64,000 nt of DNA from NCBI GenBank assembly GCA_946807835.1, contig OX327683.1, positions 36,825,001-36,889,000 on the forward strand, read 5' to 3'. Both the position numbers and the translations under genes were made by a program. This document shows positions 46,357 to 57,559 of the stretch, piece after piece. The DNA comes from Ailanthus altissimus (lineage: Eukaryota; Streptophyta; Magnoliopsida; Sapindales; Simaroubaceae). The stretch's first letter is position 1. Every line of letters starts with the position of its first letter. Below the pieces are notes generated by a model. It was given only the letters and a program-made list of their open reading frames with translations, made no database searches and was not told the origin of the DNA.

Positions 46357-48550
46357 TGTTGGGTTATATGGTTGGGCGATAATTTACTTAGGGTTCTTGC
46401 ATGTGGGTTTGTGTTCATCATACAAACAATATACATATCTCATACATACATGTGCACAGCGGAAGATTGAATACAATGAACACAGAAAATAACATTTTAT
46501 TTAATCTGAAATTCGAGATTGAGAAAATCACCAATGAAGCCTTTGGATTAATTTTCTTTGAAGTCCACCATGAAATGAATCTTTGATCAATTCTAGCAAT
46601 CAACAAGGGTGGGTTTGATTGTCTAGAATGGCAGCATCTTAATCCAGCATATGTGTTTAACTCTTAAACATTTTTCAAAGTTAAACCATTTAACTTAATT
46701 AAATTTGTTTTTCCTTTTATTCAACTCTTGAATAAATAAAACAAATCTTGTTTTTAGTTATTACATTTAGTAACCATTAATTCAATTTGTTTTGTTGTTC
46801 TAACACTTAAAACACAAAACAAACAATTTCAATTTCTCAAATTGAATTGGCTCCCAAAATGCAAAACCTAAAAAACTAAAATCAATTTTCATTTTCAATT
46901 TCATTTCACTTTATATACTAATGAATTAATTCCAAACTAATTTGAATTTCATTTGCATTTCATTTGGCTTAACCTAACCTTAGTTAACATTTAACCTTAG
47001 TTAGATTATTTTAACTTAACCTTTAAGTTAATAAATATTTAATTAATTTAACCATAGTTAACTAACTTAACCATGTTAGGTTAACCTTTACTTAACCTTT
47101 AAGTAAGGTTAACTTAACTTAACCACTTGGTTAACTTTTAACCTTAGTTATGTTAAATTAATTTATTTAACAATTAAATAAATAAATATTTATTTTAATT
47201 ATTTAACAATTAAATAATCATAAAGTGAAATTACTATTATATCCTTACTCGGTTACCAAGTTAACCTAAAGTGGGTCCCACCAATTTAACCACATACTTT
47301 AGTTAACGTAACCTTAGTAATTGCTGAATTATACTGTATTGAACAATTCAATACGGTACACTGCCCAAGTGCTCAAAGAGTACATTTCATATTGGGACTC
47401 TCTAGGTCTACACCCGATTTGTCAAATGGAACTATTCCATTAATCCGTAATCGATGCCCCACGCACACGTTACGAATATTACAAATCAGCGTGTCAGACC
47501 ATACAAGTTGAGGTCATAACGTATACGTATAATCCTTCCATCATTTATACCCTGGATGTGCGGGGATATAGATCAGCACCATCAAATCCCCATTTGCTCA
47601 TCCAATAATCTTATCTCCAGATTCGTATCTCGATAAACAATATACGCAAACATTTTTGCTATATTGTTTAACCTTGTGGGAAACTCTTTTCCTGGGTTTA
47701 TGCTTGTGGCCACAAGACTTTATGAAATACAATCTCGGAGCATCGGATATACAACTTACCTACGTAAGCTGACGGATCCCGTATCTACGCACACCGGACT
47801 CCATGAGCATTGGACCATACCCAGCGACACATAGCGGTCAGACCATGAAAGGTCTCTGACATATGTGGAACCAAAGCATGATGGATCACTCACAAGACCA
47901 CCGTGGCGCTCAGGTCAAAGGACCACAAATACTACTCAACTCGAGAGGACCTTCCTTTGACGGTGTCATAGGATATCTATTGGGGTCCTCATAAGTCTGT
48001 TCAGTATCCAGTCCTGACTGGATACCCGCATGCCTATACAAGCTCTAAGCTCATGGTCAGCTAAGAACAACCATCTGAACCAGTCAGATATAGACATACA
48101 CTAATCTATATAAAGTGAATCACCGATAGACCCGCATTGGTGATTATAGATCAGGAACATTATCTTTGAGACATACTTACATAATGATATTTCATAACAC
48201 CTATTGCAACTCTTTGCAACTATATCATTACAAGTATACTCTCAGGTCTTTGTCCCATTATAGACAAGGTTCTAACTCTTTAGACCTCGCTGACTCTTAT
48301 AACCTGCTAACTCTTAACAGTGCTAACTTTTAGCATTTATAACTCTCAGCTTTGCTAACTATTAGTTCTGATCTAAACTCCTTTAGACCAGATCTGAACT
48401 CTTTCAGATCAAACAATGTCTCTAATGTTACAAGCATTATACCATATTAATATGATATTAACAATCTTTATTCGAAATGTTTATTGTATAAATATTAATC
48501 AATTAATATTTATACAATATTGGAATGGCACGTGAGCACCAGCTCCAACA
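46357..48550. mobile_element. 2.2 kb solo LTR nested in the gag-only element
   Basis: Starts TGTTGGG, ends CTCCAACA, and is flanked by identical GGAAG (46352-46356 and 48551-48555). No ORF of note. Positions 46920-47160 are made of TTAACCTTAGTTAA-type words, while 47250-48100 is more complex and less AT-rich. A single TG..CA unit with a perfect 5-base duplication is what LTR-LTR recombination leaves behind. The full parent element is not in the window. Confidence 0.85.
46925..47165. repeat. TTAACC-rich low-complexity tract
   Basis: Dense, irregular TTAACC, AACTTAACC and CCTTAGTTAA words within the solo LTR. It is not a telomeric repeat. Confidence 0.75.
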
Positions 48551-48789
48551 GGAAGCGCTATAAGGAGTAACAACGAGACGGTCAGAGATTGACCTTAGTG
48601 GAGTTTTATTTGAGTTGTGAAGAGTTTGAATTGTCTAGCATTATTGAAGTCTTGCAGGCACAATAAGAGACCTTCAAGTAGTTAGAGGAATTAAGAAGCT
48701 CAACAACCAAAATTATAATACATGGTGACGTTGATGTAATCTTACCTTCAAGGCCAAGATATTTGGAAGGTCGTTGGCCGGAATGAAAT

Positions 48790-49619
48790 GAAGTAACCAA
48801 TAAACGAAACCACTTTAAAGAAGTAGAAGGTAAAAACTGGTAAGGTTATGTTCACTATTAAAACCATAGTTGAAGAAAAAATTTTTAGAGCACATAAAGA
48901 AGACCAAGACACTAAATGAAACACGAGACACTTTTGCATTACTCTTCTCAAAGAAAAACAACACGCGACTACAGCTTATAGAGAATGAACTATTGTTGAT
49001 TGCACAACGCAATAAGACGATCAACCAATACTTCACAAAGGTAAAGTCCTTGTGCCGTGAAATATCTTAGTTAAATTCTGCCATTGATATTGCTGAAATT
49101 AGGATGAAAAGAATTATCATTCATAGTTTGAGGCCTGAGTATAGAATTTTTGTTACTGCTGTACAAGGCTGGCCAACTCAACCATCTCTAATTGAATTTA
49201 AAAATTTTGCTTACTGATCAAGAAGTGATTGCCAAGTAAATGGGTGGGGTCTCATTAAAAAATGATGAAGAAGCACTTTACATCAATAAAAGGAAATGTC
49301 AATTTAAATGACATGATGGTAGAGGATCTAAAGGAGATGATGACAAGATAAAGAGTCATCACCAAAAGGTAGCTCACATACAGGGGGAGTATGGATGACT
49401 CACGACAATAGTAGTCAGTCCAAGCAAAAGAAAAAGTTTGAAGGAAAATGCTACAATTGTGGAAAAATTGGACATATAGTAAAAGATTGTTGGTCCAAAA
49501 AAAAGTCTGCTGAGGGTAATACTACCATATCAAAAAAGAAAAGTGAAGATGAGTGGGATGTTGAAGCATTAGCCGCTTTAATAGAGGAAGACTTATCACT
49601 CTCAGTAATAATTTATTAA
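48790..49619 (+). pseudogene. Copia-type gag remnant (UBN2 and zinc knuckle)
   Basis: A UBN2-like stretch (FLEHIKKTKTLNETRDTFAL .. NQYFTKVKSLCREI, from about 48870) runs into a stop. It continues in another frame (RMKRIIIHSLRPEYRIFVTA). The last open part (49395-49619) has a CCHC knuckle, CYNCGKIGHIVKDC. Nucleocapsid-type RNA binding is the family role. Broken by stops and frameshifts. Confidence 0.8.
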
Positions 49620-49639
49620 TGGAGTGACTATGCATATGA

Positions 49640-50476
49640 CTCGACCGTTGACTCAAGATGTTTAAATCACATAAGCATGAAAAAGCTCTGTGGTGTTGTG
49701 GAAAAGGCAACAGATTGTCACAGAGAGTTGAAGTAGCAAGTGGAGAAGGTCAATGTGGACCTTTATACTCGAAAGGACGAGTTGTGCTCCTTCATTGACA
49801 TATTTATTGAGAGTTATGCTAGTGCGCAACAAGATTAGACCAAAACTTTTCAAGAAGAGGTCAATTCCCCCACGGAAAAGCTTCAAGACCAAGTAGAAGA
49901 ACTATGTAACGAGTTTGAAACTACTAAAGAAGATGTTGTATTGTGTAAGCAAGCGGTAAAAAATGAGGTTATTGCTGCTAATGTTACAATGGATACATCA
50001 AGAATTGAAGTTCTTAAGCCGAAGGAGTTCAGCAACAAGAAAGATGGCAGTGAGGTTGCTAAAAAGGCTGAGTGTTAAGGAAAGCAAATGAGAGAATTCG
50101 TGGCACCTATGTTCAAAACAAGTTGTAGCCAAAAACATGTGAAACAACATCAAAAAGTAAAAGAAGAATGGGCAAGAGGCCAAAGTCCAAGGTTCATACA
50201 AAATTAGAGGAGTTAAACAAGCATGCAATGAAAGGTGTAACTCAAAAGTTAAAAATTCTTCCAAGTGTTCCTAATTATAATAAGGTGTTTGATGATGGTG
50301 CTTTTAAGAAGAAGAGCTTGAGCTACAAATATGAAAGGCCTGGTCACAGTAATTGGGGAACTTCAAATGATGAAATTGCCTTAGAAGTCAAAAGAGCTAA
50401 AAACAACACATGTGCTAAGAAATTTGTTAAAGATGAAATTGTTACAGATACCAACAAAGGGAATCCTACAAAATAG
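49640..50476 (+). pseudogene. Second gag-like remnant of different type
   Basis: Broken frames read a coiled segment (EKLQDQVEELCNEFETTKED) and then SRIEVLKPKEFSNKKDG, resembling the (R)xEVPKPKxFxG lead-in of Ty3/gypsy-like gag proteins. A Lys-rich ORF (50168-50476) follows that I do not recognise. If right, the element combines Copia-type and gypsy-type gag pieces. Confidence 0.45.
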
Positions 50477-51266
50477 CTGAAAGAGAAGGAGTCCAAGGAT
50501 AAAGTGACGACTTTAAAAGAGTATGAAAAGATACTTGAAGAAAAGAAAAAACTTTGCTCACATTAAAGACTGAAGGAAAAAAGAAGGGAAATGTTGCAAC
50601 AAAGAAAAAGTTAATGTTGAGGGGAAGTGTTAAAAATTACAACACCAACTTGAGGCTCATAACAAAATCCAATACTATAAGGTCTAAATTCAACACATAG
50701 AACATTCTAGAATCAAAGTCTAAGACATAGAACATTCTAGGTTTAAGGCCCAAGCCCAAGACATAAAGTAATGTAGAACCAAGGCCCAAGCTTAAGATAT
50801 GAAGGATTCTAGAATCAAAGTCTAAACCCAATGTGAAGAATTTTAAAGTCAAAACCTAAGCCTAAATTCTAAAAATATCAAAGTTGGTGGAAATATTTTA
50901 AGAATAGTTAATTAGGAAGATAAGTTTGAAAAATTGTATGGTTAATAAATATTTAGAATTATTTATTTGCGTGGTTTAGATTTAGTGACAACAAGTATAA
51001 ATACTTCTCTCTTCATTTGGTTTAGGCATCAAGTAAGTAAGAATTTGATCTAGTGATAAAGAAGTGATCAAGTTTCTAACTTGATCAAGTGTTGAGAGTT
51101 GTTAGAGAATTGAGCAAATAATAAGTTCAACAAAGAGTATGCGAGCGTTGAATTGTGAGCGTTGTGTTATAAATGAGAAAGAGTAAAAGTTTTAAAATTT
51201 TGTATTATAAATTTTGTGTTTTTGTATTAATAAAAGTGTTTCATTTATATTTTATTATACTCAACA

Positions 51267-53129
51267 ATTAAAAATTTTAATCTTCTCGAAGGTGAAAGTC
51301 CCCGGGCAACATAAATTCTACGCATAAATTGATCAACAAATTACATGATAATGGACAACTGAAATCAAACCAGTCAAGCGTGTAATCAGAAAAATGATTA
51401 TATGATATACAGATGATATGAAACGGCTAAATGATAAGCTATGTTGAGACTACATCACCGTAAAACAAGAATCACAACTAAATGCAGAGAAAATTAAACT
51501 GCCTTAACTTTTATCTAGTGGATAAACGATCAAGATATGAAGCAATACTTAACTATGTTTATAGTAAAATGAAGCTGAGGAAAGCTAAGTACTTGAGATT
51601 ATGAAACGAGACTCCTTGTTACAAGCCCATTGGAAAAGAGAAGCTAGCAGACGCTTGAATGCAGTTTGTCTCAAGTCAACACCAGCTCGTCGATCAGAAA
51701 ACGACTTTTGCTGTGACAAATATCAGCTCTTTGAGGCCAGAACTTGAAAATATGAGAGCTCTGTTGTGCTGTGTAGTGGAAATAAATGGCACCCTATGCT
51801 TCTGTAATGATCTGAGATGGATGGTACATCTGGCGAAGATCAAATGGTGTGGATTTATGAGAAAGCTTTGACTCACGACATAAGCAAAGGGAGCTACACT
51901 CCACTTGACTTGACCTTACTCTTAGTTTTTTTTTTTTGTATATGAAAAATAAATTAATGATTTTTGAACTGTTTCATTGATTTAGTAAATACACAAGAAA
52001 TCTCTCAGCAAGTTTATATTCAAAATTTTAACTAAATTTAATTTGTGTTTTGTTGAAAATTAATAATTCAAAATTGTGTTTAAGTATAATTTTAAGTCTC
52101 AAATTAATAAAGAGACAACATGAGGTTGAAAACGTAATGAACAAATGAAATTTGAAGTGAAATAGAGAGTCGAAGTAAGGAGAGGCTCAGAAGTGCAAGA
52201 GGACTATTTTTAAGCCTTAGGGCTGCAACGCCGACTTGACATTAGTTGGGCACCGCAACGTTGGCCTATTGTGTTGTAGCACCAAATTTCTTGTTTTGTA
52301 TTATTTTATTGTTTTTAAGTTGGTTTTGAAATCTTTTACGCGTAAATTTTTATCTTAGGTCTATATAGAGTTTTTAAGGACATTTTTGAAGCTTATGTAA
52401 GCCTTTATAATGATATTAGGACGGTAAGCATCAAGAAGAATTAAGAGGCATCAAAGAGAGTGTCAAATAAATAGTTTATAAAGCGTTTGAAGGCTGAGTG
52501 TACAAGAAAGTGATATATAAACTCTTAGAGATTCGTTCTATTGTGTATTTCTTGTTATTTTTTTGAATAATTTTTGTAATCATTAAGTGAGTGATATTTG
52601 TAATTATTAAATGATTCGTGATAATTATTGAATAATAAAAAAAGTTAAAATTTTTAAATTTACTATGAACACAAATAATTTATCGAATCACGTAATTTTT
52701 GTGTATCTTATATGTAATTAATTATTTTATTTATTTATTGTATATAATATTTAAAATTTTTGTATACTTGTAAGTGAACACTTTTTGTAAAAACCGCAAC
52801 AGTCTTCTTATATTAAAAAAAATGATTGTCTCCTCAATGCAGTAACAAAGTTCAAAATGGCCCTAATTTATGTTTTTTTTTTTCAAGTCATCAGCACCTT
52901 CAGTCATTATTCCTCCCGTTAAAATAAACTGTTAGATCATAATTAGGTGAAAAATTATATTTTACCCTTGATGATCAGTATGAAATAACAAAAATACTCA
53001 AAATGTAAAATAAAATATGTTTACAATTTTAAAATTAAATATGAAATAATTATATTTTCTCTCTTTCCCTATTTTTTTTTTCTTTTGGCGTCTCTCCCTC
53101 TCAACGATGAGCAACGAAGTGGGGACGAT
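51267..53129. other. Spacer; part may be the displaced leader of hAT-derived copy 1
   Basis: No gene. The sequence at 51267-51900 directly followed the upstream region of copy 1 before the LTR element inserted, so it may hold its old promoter or leader. From 51950 on it is AT-rich with no identifiable element ends. Confidence 0.35.
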
Positions 53130-55377
53130 GAAAGATGGAAGAGTTAGTGTGCCAAAGTAAGAGATGCACTAGAAACTCACGGTTGCTTTCTTCTGTTCTA
53201 TGACAAGATTCCCAAGTAACTACGCGAAGATATGTTCATGGCCATGAATAATTTGTTTGATCTTCCGGAAGAGACAAAGAGCAAGTGTGTGAGCCCTAGG
53301 CCTTATCGCAGGTAGTTGGGGAAGAGCCCCATTGTTCCTTTGCATGAGTGCTTTGGGATAGACAATGAACCTGGGCTTGCTGCGGCTCAAGCTTTTACCA
53401 CCCTCGTGTGTTCTAAAGGCAACCCCAGTTTTTTGTGGAACTTTCTCTTACCCCTTTATTTTCCTCATCATCTTGTTTTTTTTTGGTTGATTTTCCATGC
53501 ATTCATACATGCAATAGTAAATTGTCCATCAAACCTAAATCGAATCTAGCAAGGATTCTAAAATTGGTTTTGATCCTTTTGCCTATTATGATTTTTTTTT
53601 TTTATATTAACCTTCCTGATGATCTTCTAGTATAAATAGAAGCCTTTACTATATTCAGGAACCCATTTGAAACCTGAATTTCATTTTAATTATTTCTTAA
53701 TGACCTACACATTTTTTTTTAATATATTAAACCAGAATCTAGATGTTTATCTTCATAATATTTTTTGAGTTGATTTGCTTTAGGTTTTCAGTCATATCTA
53801 AGGTATTTTCTCATTTCATGCGGCTTTATTTTTGACACAGCAACCTAATTAATATTGAAAAGTCATTATAAGTGGAAATTAAACTAGAAAGGTATTACGA
53901 ATATATATAAAGGTGTTACATAACTTTTGTCTCTATTTACTTCTTCTTCTTCTTTTTGAAAGATTCTGTCCTTATTTCTTAAACTCTTCAAAACGAAGTA
54001 ATGGAAATTAATCCTTGTGATATCAAAAGGTAAATTTAGTCATGATAATAGATGCTACGAAAAAAACCCTAGCTACCAATGCCTCATTTAATAGTCTTAT
54101 CCTTGAAACCAATTGTTGCAGGAACTGGCCACAGTTTCTTTGTATGCTTAGCAGTTTCAATTAAACTCTCTTACTACAGTTTCAATAGTCAGCAAATAAT
54201 AGCATGGCCATTTTTTGCATGAAATTATTTTGTTGGTTAAAGAAAATGCATTTGATCTTTTTTTACTTTACTTTTCTCCTTTTCTTTTGTTATGCTTGTG
54301 ATAGTGAAACTCTCACGTCCATGAGCTCGAAGATGCTAGAACTGAACCATACCAATCATGAAAATGATCTTCGCGAGCTTTGACACGGGAAAGTTGTATG
54401 ACTCACACATACAGGGGAGCACCAGCGTAATGCGTTTGATAAAATATAAAGTCCCGCCGAACGACGAATCAGCCCTCGGCCTAGTGCCTCACACAGACAA
54501 AAATACTCTCACGATTCTAACCCAAAATGATGTTCAAGGTCTCGAGATTCTTAACAACGACGGCGTTTGGGTTCCGCTGCTACTTCCACCAATGCTTTTG
54601 TTGTCATCGTCGGCGACGAACGTAAGGTAAAAGGATTCTCTCCTGATATGAATTACAATGATTGTATAAATATTATGATTGTATATATTGATTGTGGTAT
54701 AGGCTTGGGGCAATGCAAGACTTAAAACAGTAAAGCACAGTGTGGTGATGAGTGGGAAAAAGGAGAGATATTTATTTGGGTTATTTTTAATGCCAAGAAA
54801 GGAAGTAGCCACTCAAGTTCCCGTAAACTTGTTGATTGACAGGACTCAATTCGAGCCCTCTTTGAGAATTGAAGTGAATTCTAAATAATATGGGACTAAT
54901 ATACTCTTTACCCATATATATAATGAGGTTACTTGTTTTAACAAAAGGTGTATACGTGTATTCCAATATACAAAAAGATATATAAATACACAGACTGAAA
55001 CACTTATGTAATCATACGTGTCGTGGGCTAACCTCAAAATATAATGACAGTATCATACTGCACGAATTCCTATAACAAGTTGAAAAAAATAGGAAAAATA
55101 GAAAAAAAGAGTAAGCTTGTGACTCAGTGAGTGGACATAATTTGAAAATATTATATACTTTATATGTATTGTACACGTATAACTCTGTAAGATAGAATAA
55201 TCATGAAATTATATACTAAATAGTCAATAAATTTGTACTGAAATATAAGTTGTCATAAAAATTTGTGCTAAAACTAAAATCATAACATAATACTGGGGAT
55301 CTGAAAATCTAGAAGCATAAACTGTCATAAAATCTATTATCAAACTGAATATATGTAATATAACTCTGAAAACATGT

Positions 55378-55420
<43 letters not shown>

Positions 55421-56395
55421 TCACACCAAACTTGTACCCAAGAAAATCTGGTCTAACCTGGCGGAGTAACTTACACACAGGCAGAGCGGAGGATCTGAAT
55501 TGGTTTAACCCGGCGAAATATTGCGTCGCTCGGATAGAGCAAACTAAACTGGTCTAACGCATATACAGAGCAACTACACTAAAAGGGAGAGTACGCATAT
55601 GGTGGTTCAAAAACTACTACTATATATTATCATGCAAGCACAATTGTTCTAAAATAAATATTTTTGTATTAAACGTAATCATAAACTATACTATAATAAA
55701 TTCTAAAACATTTCTGAATATACTAAACAGTATAAATATTTATCTGTCTAAAATAAATCATGACTAAATCTGATAACGCACAATTTAATCCTAAACGGCT
55801 GAATTAAAAATATATAAAATATATATAATTATCTACTCACAAAAGTGCGCTAATCTTGAGCTGGGTCTGGATTCTAAAATCTATCTGCTATCGACACACC
55901 TCTTATATCATAGGGCGTAAAAATACATCATTAGTACCGATATGTATTATAAATATTTTAATATCGTAAAATTATTACCCGCTAAATCACTGGGTATAAA
56001 TCTAACTACCCAAACTAATTTCCTGAAATTTTCTATTTATTTTCTTCCTTATTCTTCTTCCCTCCATTTTTTTCTTCTCTTCTCTTTTCCTTTCTCTCGG
56101 CTTTCTCTTCTCTTTTACTTTCTCTCAGCTTTCTCTTTTTCTTCTTTTTCTTCTCTCTTCTTCTATTTCGGTTTTGCTTCCTCTTCTCAATGAAGCCAAA
56201 ACCAAACAATTATATATATATATATATATACAACGACCACAACTTAATTTCTTTATACTTTTTTTCTTTTTTTTTTTGCCACTCGGATGCTTAAAATATA
56301 CACGTGTATGACATTGACGATGATCATCCTCTTGTCTATCGACCATTCAAGTTTTTCGAATTTATGTCTTATTTTGTCAACAACATTACCGACGA
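53130..56395 (+). pseudogene. AOP-like 2-oxoglutarate-dependent dioxygenase, broken and split
   Basis: Exon 1 remnant (about 53145-53420): VRDALETHGCFLLFYDKIPK, a stop, then FMAMNNLFDLPEETKSKC, a second stop (53314-53316), and GKSPIVPLHECFGIDN. Exon 2 remnant (about 54300-54628): RLIKYKVPPNDESALGLVPH followed by TDKNTLTILTQNDVQGLEI, giving the iron-binding H-x-D. A frameshift precedes STNAFVVIVGDE. Exon 3 remnant (54703-54836): WGNARLKTVKHSVVMSGKKE then RYLFGLFLMPRKE, with the distal His but RYL where RYS is usual. The missing C terminus (DDDHPLVYRPFKFFEFMSYF) appears at 56317-56380, beyond an inserted solo LTR. The relatives oxidise small metabolites; this copy cannot. Confidence 0.85.
54837..56313 (-). 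mobile_element. Solo-LTR-like element of 1.48 kb inside the dioxygenase pseudogene
   Basis: Inverted relative of 35398-36886. The left end TGACAGG..CGAGCCCTC corresponds to the other copy's right end, and the right end ACACGTGTATGACA to its left end. Flanks TTGAT (54832-54836) and TTGAC (56314-56318) are a 4-of-5 target duplication. Removing element and duplication rejoins the dioxygenase reading apart from one lost base. It contains (TA)n runs at 55383-55413 and 56212-56230. Confidence 0.85.
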
Positions 56396-56802
56396 TGTAG
56401 TCGAGAATAGCTTTGCTTGTTCGAATTTTGGGTTGGTCTTGGAATATTTCAGGCTATCATTGGCAAGAAATGTCCAGCGATGGCTTTATAATTCTTCATC
56501 CATTAAGGAACAACAAACTTTTCAGATCTTTTTTATATTTAAAATTGTACTTGCAATCGCATCGCATTCGACTAAACAACATTTGCCGACCATCTTTGCT
56601 ACTGTTCTTTTCTTTGTTGTTTCTTAATTGTTCTTCTCTTAAGTCCTAACCCCGATGCCAATCAAAAGACTCGTAACATGTTATTGATAATGAAATTAAG
56701 CATCTTTAGTTTACATAAGTTGAATAGTTCATATAATAAGAAATCACTACAGAATTACAGACCCTATCATACACATAGACTGCTCCAACTGATGCAAGAT
56801 AG
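56396..56802. other. 3' flank of the dioxygenase pseudogene and of hAT-derived copy 2
   Basis: The left part should be the dioxygenase 3' UTR. From about 56695 it matches the 42900 region, marking the downstream edge of the duplicated hAT-derived gene. Confidence 0.5.
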
Positions 56803-57000
56803 TGTTGGTTTTGAATCAATTACATAACTATAAAACATTGAACCATACATAAGGAAGAGAAAAATAAAACATTTAATTTTTCTCTACAACCATGAATCAC
56901 TCTTTCATAACCATTCTATTTATAGTACATAAAAGATTATACACAACACATCATCTTCACTTAACACATGATGTATATACTTAACACCATCATAACTTAG

Positions 57001-57140
57001 CACATTAGGTAGATACTTCACACTATCATTACAAGCACATTAGTTAGACACTTCACACTATCATTGTAAACACATTAGTTAGACACCTCATACTATCATT
57101 ACAAACACATTAGTTAGACACCTCACACCATCATTACAAA
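57001..57140. repeat. 35-base minisatellite in one Copia LTR
   Basis: Units starting CACATTAG at 57001, 57036, 57071 and 57106. The other LTR (about 61940) has one unit, which accounts for nearly all of the length difference between the LTRs. Confidence 0.85.
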
Positions 57141-57559
57141 CAAATTATTGAAGTAAAGAAACACAAAATGATTTCACCCATTAAACTAAAAAGTTTCACT
57201 CATTAATTCCTCATTGAAACTTTTCTTAAAGACTCATAGCTTACTTCTTATCATATTTAATTTTTCACAAGGAAGTGCCTTAGTGAGTATGTCAGCCAAT
57301 TGGTCTTCAGACATGCATTGCATCAATTGAACATCTATATTCTTTTCAACTTCTCTTATGGCATAAATTTTGACATTTATATGCTTTGTTCTCCCATACT
57401 GGATAGGATTTTTAGCAATTGAAATGGCTGAATTGTTGTCACACCATCACACAGTAGGTTCCTCTTGCACATAATCCAAGTCTATTAGAACTTTTCTAAT
57501 CTATATAGCTTGATTTAAAGCTGCCGCTGCTATAATATATTCAGCTGAGGATTAAGCAA

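Larger units (their letters stand above)
45462..51266 (+). mobile_element. Non-autonomous LTR retrotransposon with gag only
   Basis: The LTRs are 45462-46079 (618 bases) and 50628-51266 (639 bases). Both start TGTTAAAAATT and end CTCAACA, and contain AAGCCCAA and ATTCTAGAATCAAAGT repeats. The primer site TGGTATCAGAG (46082-46092) fits initiator tRNA-Met. The purine tract GAGGGGAAG directly precedes the 3' LTR. Flanks GTTAA and ATTAA are a 4-of-5 target duplication. The interior has gag remnants but no protease, integrase or RT. A 2.2 kb solo LTR is nested inside. It lies in the upstream region of hAT-derived copy 1. Confidence 0.9.

Noticed and set aside
46925..47165. Interstitial telomere repeat
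   Set aside because: The words are TTAACC variants without the TTTAGGG/CCCTAAA plant telomere unit.
50168..50476. Independent host gene of 102 codons
   Set aside because: It lies inside the LTR element before its 3' LTR and is Lys-rich with no family; best read as retroelement debris.
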